In this document: positions 1 to 6,400 of the stretch, in pieces | Layout of the letters: each line of letters begins with the position of its first letter | Numbering within the stretch: position 1 is the stretch's first letter | Source: UBA10649 sp964391765 | Lineage (GTDB): Bacteria; Actinomycetota; Actinomycetes; S36-B12 | Direction: 5' to 3' | NCBI GenBank assembly: GCA_964391765.1 | Contig: CAYMNG010000077.1 | Span: forward strand, 1-11,831 | DNA: 11,831 bases | Notes under the pieces: generated by a model | What the model was told of the DNA's origin: nothing | The model's input: the letters and a program-made list of their open reading frames with translations, nothing else | The model's database searches: none | Translations under genes and position numbers: made by a program

Positions 1-102
1 GGCTCGGACACCAGTCTGGGGCAGATCCAGAACGATGCAGTCCCATTAGGATCGGGGAGCGCCCGCTGTTCGAGGAACGCAGGCGCCGGAAGGCAGGTGC
101 GC
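1..102. other. Upstream leader / intergenic segment
   Basis: No gene is assigned here. The first 50 bases are noticeably less GC-rich than the rest of the window, which suits an intergenic region. The frame of the downstream HTH gene is open back to the window edge, so a longer upstream start cannot be excluded. However, the translation before position 103 does not resemble the family N-terminus. A possible -10 element TAGGAT lies at 47-52 without a convincing -35 element. Confidence 0.4.
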
Positions 103-345
103 ATGTCCGCTGGCCGGATGCTCGCCGCCGCCCGCGCGGCCCGTGGGCTGACCCTGGACGACCTCGCGGCCGCGACGAAGCTGCGCGCGTCGATCCTCGC
201 CGCGATGGAGGCCGACGACTTCTCCCACTGCGGCGGCGTCGTCTACGCCCGCGGTCAGCTGCGGGCGATCGCCCCGATGGTCGGGCTGGACCCCGACGAA
301 CTCGTCGGTGCGTTCGAGGACGGCTGGCGCGAACCGCGCGGGTGA
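103..345 (+). CDS. Short RodZ-type helix-turn-helix protein (HTH_25 domain only)
   Basis: This 80-residue protein consists almost entirely of the Cro/C1-type HTH domain found at the N-terminus of actinobacterial RodZ-like proteins. Typical family features are an opening like SAGRMLAAARAARGLT, then LDDLAAATKLR, the segment EADDFSHCGG, and YARGQLRAIA followed by GLDPDEL. Family members usually continue into a linker, a transmembrane helix and a periplasmic DUF4115 domain. This one stops after the HTH, so it should be soluble, and a role in cell shape cannot be assumed. ATG 103 is chosen because GGAAGG (88-93) lies 9 nt upstream; GTG 97 is too close to it. The gene sits 20 nt before rimO, a conserved actinobacterial arrangement. 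I see no frameshift explaining the missing part, because rimO starts immediately. The HTH assignment is strong and the cellular role is unknown. Confidence 0.82.
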   Translation: MSAGRMLAAARAARGLTLDDLAAATKLRASILAAMEADDFSHCGGVVYARGQLRAIAPMVGLDPDELVGAFEDGWREPRG

Positions 346-353
346 GCGGTGCG

Positions 354-359
354 TAGGCT
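354..359 (+). promoter_or_regulatory. Candidate -10 (TAGGCT) for leaderless rimO transcript
   Basis: TAGGCT fits the actinobacterial -10 pattern TAnnnT and is followed by exactly 6 nt before GTG 366. A transcript would therefore begin at the start codon itself. There is no Shine-Dalgarno sequence before GTG 366, which supports leaderless translation. No clear -35 hexamer is seen. Readthrough from the HTH gene is also possible. Confidence 0.5.
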
Positions 360-365
360 GATCCG

Positions 366-1826
366 GTGACCGAGCACCGAGCAGGGACCGTCGCCGTGGT
401 CACCTTGGGGTGCGCCCGCAACGAGGTGGACTCCGAGGAACTCGCCGGTCGGCTGGTCGCCGCCGGGTGGCAGATCGTCGACGACGCCGAGTCCGCCGAC
501 GCCGTCCTGGTGAACACCTGCGGGTTCGTGGACGTCGCCAAGAAGGACTCGATCGACGCGATCCTCGCCGCGGCCGACGTCGCGCACGATCGGCCCGAGC
601 GCGGTGCGGTCGTCGCGGTCGGCTGCCTCGCCGAGCGCTACGGCGCCGACCTCGCCGGCGAACTGCCCGAGGCGGACGCGGTCCTCGGATTCGACGACTA
701 CCCGCAGATCGCCGATCGCCTCCGCCGCGTCGTCGCCGGTGAGCACCTGGTCGCCCACACGCCGAGCGACCGCCGGCGGCTGCTGCCGATCAGCCCCGTC
801 GAGCGGCCGGCGACGACCGCCGTGGTGCCTGGGCACGGCGACCTCGACGCGACGTCGGCCGGCCCCGGATGGCAGCCCCCGGTCCTGCGGCGGCGCCTGG
901 ACGGCAGCCCGGTCGCGCCGGTGAAGCTCGCCTCGGGCTGCGATCGACGGTGCGCCTTCTGCGCGATCCCGTCGTTCCGCGGATCGTTCGTCTCCCGCCG
1001 ACCCGGGGACGTGCTCGGCGAGATCGCCTGGCTCGCCGACCAGGGCGTCCGCGAGGTCGTTCTCGTCAGCGAGAACTCCACGTCGTACGGCAAGGACCTC
1101 GGCGACCTGCGGGCGCTGGAGGCACTCCTGCCGCAGATCGCCACGATGGCCCGGGTCGATCGCGTGCGGGTGGCGTACCTGCAGCCGGCCGAGGTCCGGC
1201 CCGACCTCCTCGCCGCGATCGCGCGCACGCCGACGGTCGCGGCCTACTACGACCTGTCCTTCCAGCACGCGAGCCCGACGCTCCTGCGCCGGATGCGCCG
1301 CTTCGGTGGCAGCGAGGAGTTCTTGGCCCTGATCGAGCGGATCCGCGAACTCGATCCCGGGGCGGGGATCCGCAGCAACGTGATCGTGGGCTTCCCCGGC
1401 GAGACCGGGGCGGAGTTCGAGGTCCTGCTGGACTTCTTGGCGCGGGCCCGGCTGGACGCCGTCGGCGTGTTCGGGTACAGCGACGAGGACGGGACCGAGG
1501 CGGCCGACCTGCCCGGCAAGGTCCCCGACGACGTCATCGCCGCGCGGGTCGCCGAGGTCACGGCACTGGTCGAGGAGGTCATGGCGCAACGCGCCGAGGA
1601 CCGCATCGGTCAGCGGGTCCAGGTCCTGGTCGAGGAGATCGACGAGGACCGGTCGGGCGACGCGCGCGCGTTCGCGTGGGGACGCGCCGAGCACCAGGGC
1701 CCCGACGACGGCGCCGAGCGCGGCGACGTCGTCGCGGGCGAGGTGCGGGTCGGTGACCTCGTCGACGCGGTCGTGTCCGGAGTCGACGGCGTCGACCTGC
1801 ACGCGCGCGCGGAACCGTCCGCGTGA
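366..1826 (+). CDS. rimO: Ribosomal protein S12 methylthiotransferase RimO
   Basis: RimO is a cytoplasmic radical-SAM enzyme that beta-methylthiolates a conserved aspartate of ribosomal protein S12, using SAM, two 4Fe-4S clusters and a sulfur donor. The 486-residue product has the family order. An N-terminal UPF0004 domain carries cluster cysteines C16 (LGCARN), C52 (NTCGF) and C87 (GCLAE). The radical-SAM motif CDRRCAFC has cysteines 192, 196 and 199. A C-terminal TRAM-type RNA-binding region covers about 420-486. The linker at about 131-175 and the segment LRRRLDGSPVAPVKLASG are typical of actinobacterial RimO and help separate it from MiaB. Length is normal for that clade. GTG 366 places the conserved VTLGCARNEVDSE at the expected distance. 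The stop overlaps the pgsA start as GTGA, suggesting translational coupling. Confidence 0.96.
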   Translation: MTEHRAGTVAVVTLGCARNEVDSEELAGRLVAAGWQIVDDAESADAVLVNTCGFVDVAKKDSIDAILAAADVAHDRPERGAVVAVGCLAERYGADLAGELPEADAVLGFDDYPQIADRLRRVVAGEHLVAHTPSDRRRLLPISPVERPATTAVVPGHGDLDATSAGPGWQPPVLRRRLDGSPVAPVKLASGCDRRCAFCAIPSFRGSFVSRRPGDVLGEIAWLADQGVREVVLVSENSTSYGKDLGDLRALEALLPQIATMARVDRVRVAYLQPAEVRPDLLAAIARTPTVAAYYDLSFQHASPTLLRRMRRFGGSEEFLALIERIRELDPGAGIRSNVIVGFPGETGAEFEVLLDFLARARLDAVGVFGYSDEDGTEAADLPGKVPDDVIAARVAEVTALVEEVMAQRAEDRIGQRVQVLVEEIDEDRSGDARAFAWGRAEHQGPDDGAERGDVVAGEVRVGDLVDAVVSGVDGVDLHARAEPSA

Positions 1827-2473
1827 GCCCGGACGAACCCGCGGTCGGGCGACTGCGGCCACCGGTCCCAGATCGGGTCGGCGACCCGGTCAGCGGGGTG
1901 TCCGCGTGGAACCTGCCCAACGCGTTGACCGTCCTGCGCGTCGCCTGCGTGCCGTTGCTGGCGTGGCTGTTGACGCAGGGGTCCGCGCCGGCGCGGGTCG
2001 CGGCAACGGTCGTGTTCGTCCTGGCCGCGGTGACCGATCTCGTCGACGGGGCGATCGCCCGGCGCTACGGCCTGGTCACGACGTTCGGCAAGATCGCCGA
2101 CCCGATCGCGGACAAGGCGCTCACCGGTGTCGCGTTGATCGGCCTGTCGATGCTCGGTGACCTTCCCTGGTGGGTGACCGTGGTCGTCCTCGGCCGCGAG
2201 ATCGGCGTGACCGTGCTGCGTTTTTGGGTCATCGAGCACGGGGTCATCCCGGCCAGTCGCGGGGGGAAGGCGAAGACCGTCGCCCAGACGATCGCGATCG
2301 CGATGTACCTGGCGGCGCTGCCGGTGCAGTGGTGGTCGGCGGCCGCAGTCGTCGCGATGGGTGTCGCGGTGGTCCTCACGGTCGTGACCGGCGTCGACTA
2401 CGTCGTCCGGGCCGTCCGGCTTCGGCGCCAGCCGATTGCCACGGCCAGCCCACTGGGGGTGCATCGTGGGTGA
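1823..2473 (+). CDS. pgsA: CDP-diacylglycerol--glycerol-3-phosphate 3-phosphatidyltransferase
   Basis: This integral membrane enzyme exchanges CMP of CDP-diacylglycerol for glycerol-3-phosphate to give phosphatidylglycerophosphate, the precursor of phosphatidylglycerol and cardiolipin. The 216-residue protein has the complete CDP-alcohol phosphotransferase signature D-x2-DG-x2-AR-x8-G-x3-D-x3-D: D72, D75, G76, A79, R80, G89, D93 and D97. Hydrophobic stretches follow on both sides, and the opening WNLPNALTVLRVACVP is typical of PgsA. GTG 1823 overlaps the rimO stop. GTG 1898 is a possible shorter start just before the conserved WNLPN block, which would remove a non-conserved, proline-rich N-terminus of about 25 residues. 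The 3' end overlaps cinA by 8 nt. Related phosphotransferases, such as phosphatidylinositol phosphate or cardiolipin synthases, share the motif, but the position after rimO supports PgsA. Confidence 0.93.
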   Translation: MSPDEPAVGRLRPPVPDRVGDPVSGVSAWNLPNALTVLRVACVPLLAWLLTQGSAPARVAATVVFVLAAVTDLVDGAIARRYGLVTTFGKIADPIADKALTGVALIGLSMLGDLPWWVTVVVLGREIGVTVLRFWVIEHGVIPASRGGKAKTVAQTIAIAMYLAALPVQWWSAAAVVAMGVAVVLTVVTGVDYVVRAVRLRRQPIATASPLGVHRG

Positions 2474-3014
2474 CGACGTGGGTGGCGACCTCGTCGACGA
2501 CGTGGGCGGCGTCGTGGTCGACGCCGGGGACGTCGTTCGGCTGCTGACGGCGCGCGGCCTGACGATCGCCACCGGGGAGTCGCTGACCGCCGGCCTGGTC
2601 GCCGCGGGCCTGGCCGACGTGCCGGGGGCGTCGGCGACGTTGCGCGGCGGCGTCGTCGCCTACCACCCGGATGTGAAGCACCTGCTGCTCGGCGTGCCCG
2701 AGGACACCCTCGCTGCGGGGGCGGTGTCCGCGGCCGTCGCGATCGCGCTGGCGGAGGGTGCCGCGGCCGTGCTCGGCGCCGACGTCGGCGTCGGCACGAC
2801 CGGGGTGGCCGGGCCGGCCGAGCACGACGGTTCACCGGTCGGGTCGGTGTGGATCGCGGTGCGCACGCCCGACGCCACCGCGGCCGAGCACCTGGCCATC
2901 GACGGTGATCGGGCCCAGATCCGGTGTCGGACCGTCACGGCATGCTGGGGGTTGGTCAGCCGGATGCTGGCCGGTGCGCGGAATACCCCGCCGATGGATC
3001 CGGTTGTCGGTTGA
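2466..3014 (+). CDS. cinA: CinA C-terminal family protein (NMN amidohydrolase, PncC type)
   Basis: This is a stand-alone CinA C-terminal domain of 182 residues. The family hydrolyses nicotinamide mononucleotide to nicotinate mononucleotide and ammonia, recycling pyridine nucleotides; the older name refers to competence/damage-inducible protein. Visible motifs are ATGESLTAG with the candidate nucleophile S39, then GGVVAYHPDVK with Y66 and K71, and the glycine-rich TTGVAGP at 111-117 followed by PVGSVWIAV. The N-terminal molybdopterin-binding-like domain of long CinA proteins is absent, as is usual in actinobacteria. GTG 2466 is preferred: a G-rich Shine-Dalgarno lies at 2455-2459, whereas the in-frame TTG at 2436 has no such support. 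The first 20 residues are an acidic, valine/glycine-rich repeat outside the family core. The gene overlaps pgsA and probably shares its transcript. The exact substrate is inferred from the family. Confidence 0.92.
   Translation: MGDDVGGDLVDDVGGVVVDAGDVVRLLTARGLTIATGESLTAGLVAAGLADVPGASATLRGGVVAYHPDVKHLLLGVPEDTLAAGAVSAAVAIALAEGAAAVLGADVGVGTTGVAGPAEHDGSPVGSVWIAVRTPDATAAEHLAIDGDRAQIRCRTVTACWGLVSRMLAGARNTPPMDPVVG
2472..2519 (+). repeat. Imperfect 24-nt tandem duplication at the cinA 5' end
   Basis: Two adjacent 24-nt units (2472-2495 and 2496-2519) begin with GACGACGTGGG and encode DDVGGDLV and DDVGGVVV. They lie in the non-conserved N-terminal extension of CinA, just after the overlap with pgsA. 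Confidence 0.7.
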
Positions 3015-3075
3015 CGTCGTCGCCGGGTGGCTCACGTGGCGCACCCAACGGATCAGGCCCGCGGGAAGCCCGGGC

Positions 3076-3081
3076 GGAAGG
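3076..3081 (+). promoter_or_regulatory. Ribosome binding site of the clgR-like gene
   Basis: GGAAGG lies 9 nt before GTG 3091. It fixes the start of the regulator, whose frame is open much further upstream, and disfavours the internal GTG 3097. Confidence 0.7.
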
Positions 3082-3090
3082 GCAGGCGAG

Positions 3091-3333
3091 GTGATCGTGC
3101 TGCGTCAGGTGATCGGTGACGAGTTGCGCCGGCGCCGCCAGGACCAGGGCCGGACCCTGCGCGACGTGTCCGGCGCGGCCGCGGTCTCGTTGGGCTACCT
3201 GTCCGAGGTCGAACGCGGGCACAAGGAGGCGTCCAGCGAGTTGCTCGCGGCGATCTGCGGCGCCCTCGACGTGACGCTGTCCGACGTCCTCGCCTCGGTC
3301 AGCACGTCGGTCGCCACCGCCGAACGGGGGTGA
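3091..3333 (+). CDS. clgR: ClgR-like XRE-family transcriptional regulator, short form
   Basis: This 80-residue DNA-binding protein matches the N-terminal and HTH part of ClgR, the actinobacterial activator of clp protease genes. Visible family blocks are LRRRRQDQGRTLRDVS, then AVSLGYLSEVERGHKEASSELL, and AICGALDVTLSDVL. The HTH spans about residues 10-65. ClgR proteins I know of are longer and continue into a variable tail that, in Streptomyces, ends in alanines and is recognised by ClpP. Here the protein stops at ...TAERG, so tail and degron-like end are missing. The position after rimO-pgsA-cinA is the usual one, but the pspA-type gene that follows clgR in mycobacteria is absent. Start GTG 3091 is supported by GGAAGG. 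It is separated from cinA by 76 nt, so it could be part of the operon or have its own promoter. Regulation of clp genes is inferred from the family. Confidence 0.85.
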   Translation: MIVLRQVIGDELRRRRQDQGRTLRDVSGAAAVSLGYLSEVERGHKEASSELLAAICGALDVTLSDVLASVSTSVATAERG

Positions 3334-3339
3334 GGCCCG

Positions 3340-3354
3340 GCGCGCGTCGCGCGC
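3340..3354. repeat. GC-only self-complementary stretch
   Basis: Seven bases on each side of a single T (GCGCGCG-T-CGCGCGC) are mutually complementary, 7 nt after the clgR stop. It may add to transcript ending in the convergent junction, but there is no T-run, so no intrinsic terminator is claimed. Confidence 0.35.
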
Positions 3355-3363
3355 GTCCCCGAG

Positions 3364-3387
3364 CACCCGCGCACCCGCGCACCCGCG
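3364..3387. repeat. Tandem triplet of CACCCGCG
   Basis: Three exact head-to-tail copies of the octamer CACCCGCG lie between the clgR stop and the large palindrome. The array is too short for a CRISPR or satellite and most likely arose by slippage. Confidence 0.8.
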
Positions 3388-3390
3388 TGC

Positions 3391-3459
3391 CAACGTCGAC
3401 CTTGAGCTTGCTCCGGGTGCACGGCGCGAACACGCGGGACAAACTCAAGGTCGAGGTGG
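3391..3459. repeat. 69-bp imperfect palindrome at the convergent clgR/lhr junction
   Basis: The two arms, 3391-3423 and 3427-3459, are complementary around position 3425. By hand I count about 26 of 34 pairs, including one G-T, with an uninterrupted 11-bp core: TCGACCTTGAG at 3396-3406 against CTCAAGGTCGA at 3444-3454. The left arm is intergenic. The right arm covers the lhr stop codon (3445-3447) and its last four sense codons. It could form a large hairpin in transcripts from either side and so act as a shared terminator. It lacks a U-tract and looks more like a dispersed repetitive palindrome. I see no second copy in this window. Confidence 0.75.
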
Positions 3460-6400
3460 GTGGTCGACGCGCATCCCCCGCGGTGTCCGGCGGAACCCGG
3501 CGGCGGCGAGGGCTTGGATCCACTCTGGGTCCAGCGGCGCTCCGTTCACCCGAGTCAGGATCATCCGCGGGCACCCGGCCCGGGCGGCGGCGACCGGCAG
3601 CGCCGCCAGCGCCGCCGCCCGGACGTCGCGCTCGACCGCCCAGACGATCGCCGACCCGCCGCCGCGCTCGAGGTAGACGACCAGTTCGCCGTCGACCAGG
3701 ACGACCCCCGCACCGGCGCGGCGCGCCGGCCGGTGTCCCGTCGGGGCCGCCGGCCACGGGACGGCCAGGCCGTACGCGTTCGCCGGGTCGGTCGCCGCCA
3801 GGGCGACGACGCCCGGGTGCGGCGCACGCAGCCGGTCGATCGTCGCCGGTCGGGCGAACTGCGCGGCACCCAGGTGCTCGATCGCGTAGACCCGTTGACA
3901 GGCGCCGGCGTCGGCGAGTGCGGCCAGGACCGGGTACGCGGTCGCGAACCCGCCTGGCAGGCCGAGGTCGGCGACGCTGCTGCGCGTGACCACGCCGACC
4001 CGGTCGACCAGCGCGGTCAGGACCGCGACGAGGGCGGCCTGGGGTTCCTCCCGCGCCGGCGGGAGCAGGTGCCAGCGCCCCGCGGCGTCCGCACGTCCCG
4101 TTCGCGCGGCCGGTCGGTACCGTGCCCGTCGCACCGGGGCACCGGCTGCCGCCGGCCGGGCGGTCGCGCGCCCTCGCACCCGTGCCCGCACCGCGGCCCA
4201 GGAGTCGTTCGCGACCCAGCCGGACCACACGAGGTCCCACAGCGCGTCGAGGACGACCAGGTCGACGACCGGCTCGTCGCGGTCGAGCCGCTCGCACAAC
4301 GAGCGGAAGAACTGCGCGCCGCCGTCGGTCAGCGCCGCCACGATCCGACGGTGGACCTCGCCGGTCGGCTCGGCGCGTGCCCGCACCGCCCGAAGCGCGT
4401 CGGCCCGGTCGGCCGGGGCGAGCGCGAGGATCCCGTCCCCGTCCGTCGGCCGCGCGACGCCCCACCACACCACGTCCCCGGCGGCGACGAGTTCGTCGAG
4501 GACGGCCTCGTGCGCGTCGGCGAGTCGGGCCGGGAACACCGAGTCGACCCAGGTGCCGACCGGCAGGGCAGCCCCGGCGAGTTGGGCGACGACGTCGTAG
4601 GCGGCGTCGGCGCCGTGCCGTCCGGCCCGGGCCCCCTGCGGCACGACGTGTTGCCAGTGCGGCAGGAACGCCGCGAACCGCGTCGGCGGGACGGGTTCGA
4701 CCTGCTCGCGCAGGCGGGCGACGGTGCGCCGGCGGATCCGGCGCAGCACCTCGGCGTCGACGTACTCGGTGGTCGTGCCGCTGGGCCAGAACGCGCCGCG
4801 GACGATCCGGCCGGTGCCGACGAGCCGGTCGAGGACCTCGACCACGGCGGCCACCGGCAGGCCCAGATCCGCGGCGGCGGCGTTCGGCGGGAACGGCGCG
4901 TGCGTGCGCGCGTACCGGCCGACGACGTCGCCCAACGGGTCGGCGACCGGGAGCAGATGCGCGGCCGGGATCGGGTCGACCGCTGCCGAGATCGCCGTCG
5001 CCCCGAGCGCGTCGCGCAGCCGTCCGGCGTCCTCGATGGCGGCCACCCGCGCGACCCCGGCGACGACGACGGGGTACGCCCGTCCGCCGGCCACGAGGTC
5101 GTCGAGCCAGCCCGGCTCCGCACCGCGCGCCACGGCGGCCGAGGCGGACATCGGACCCAGGACGCGCAGCGCGTCGGCGAGCTCCTCCGCGGACCCGATC
5201 GCGGTCGCCGGCGTGTGCCGCTGCAGTTCGGCCTCGATCTCGGCGAGGACCTGCGGATCGAGCAGGTCGCGCAGTTCCGGGGTCCCCAGGAGGTCGGCCA
5301 GCAGCGCGGAGTCGACGGTCAGGGCCTGGGCGCGTCGTTCGGCCAGCGGCGCGTCGGCCTCGTACAAGAACGTCGTGACGTAGTCGAACAGCAACGACTG
5401 CGCGAACGGCGACGGGTGGTCGGTGACACAGTCGTGGACATCGATCTGGCCGTCGGCGATCCGGCTGAGGACCTCGTGCAGTGCCGGCAGGTCGTAGACG
5501 TCCTGCAGGCACTCGCGCATCGCCTCGAGCACGATCGGGAAGCTGCCGTGGCCGGACGCGACCGCGAGCAGTTGGGCGGCCCGCTGCCGTTGCTGCCACA
5601 GCGGCATCCGCCGGTCCGGGCGCAGGCGCGGGAGCAGGAGGGCGCGCGCGGCGCACTCGCGGAACCGGGCCGCGAACAACGCCGACCCGCCGACCTCGGC
5701 GGTCACGAGGGCGTCGATCTCGCTCGGGTCGACGGCGATCGCGTCGAGCACCACCCGGGTCGAGGTCTCGTCCTCGGTGTCGGGCAGGCGCAGCACGATT
5801 CCGTCGTCGGCCGACATGACCGCGGCGTCGATCCCGGTCCGGTCGCGCAGGCGGGCGCCGATCGCCAACGCCCACGGCGCGTGGACGCACCCGCCGAACG
5901 GGGTGTGGACGACGATCCGCCAGTCGCCGAGCTCGTCCCGGAACCGCTCGACGACGACGGTCCGGTCGCTGGGCAGGGCTCCGGTCGCCGCTCGCTGGTC
6001 GCGCAGGTAGGCCGACAGGTTCGCCGCGGCCCGCTCGTCGAGGTCGTCCCGGTCACCGATCGCCGGCGCGCCGGTCCCGTCGGCGGCGCGCACGAACGCC
6101 CCGATCGCGCGACCGAGCTCGGCCGGCCGGCCGAGCGTGTCGCCGTGCCAGAAGGGCGGCCGGCCCGGCCGGCCCGGGGCCGGCGTGACGAGGACGCGGT
6201 CGTGGTTGATCTGGTCGATCCGCCACGACGACGCGCCGAGGGCGATGACGTCGCCCACGCGCGACTCGTAGACCATCTCCTCGTCGAGTTCGCCCACGCG
6301 CCGGCCCGCGCCGGAGCCGGTGCGGAACACCGGGAAGAGCCCGCGGTCCGGGATCGTCCCGCCGCTGGTGACGGCCAACCGCTTCGCCCCCGGCCGTGCC

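Noticed and set aside
255..1862. Minus-strand open frame antisense to rimO
   Set aside because: Shadow frame; rimO has complete radical-SAM and cluster motifs on the plus strand.
2436..2465. TTG 2436 as the cinA start
   Set aside because: Rare start codon without a ribosome binding site; GTG 2466 has a G-rich Shine-Dalgarno at 2455-2459.
3011..3039. TTGACG as a -35 element for clgR
   Set aside because: No TAnnnT-like -10 at a suitable distance, and the hexamer overlaps the cinA stop codon.
3364..3387. Short array that could suggest CRISPR
   Set aside because: Three contiguous 8-bp units without spacers; no cas genes nearby.
3299..5890. Minus-strand open frame of 863 codons overlapping lhr in another frame
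   Set aside because: Extremely arginine-rich with no domain signature; it runs through the palindrome and into clgR antisense, as expected for a frame shadow.
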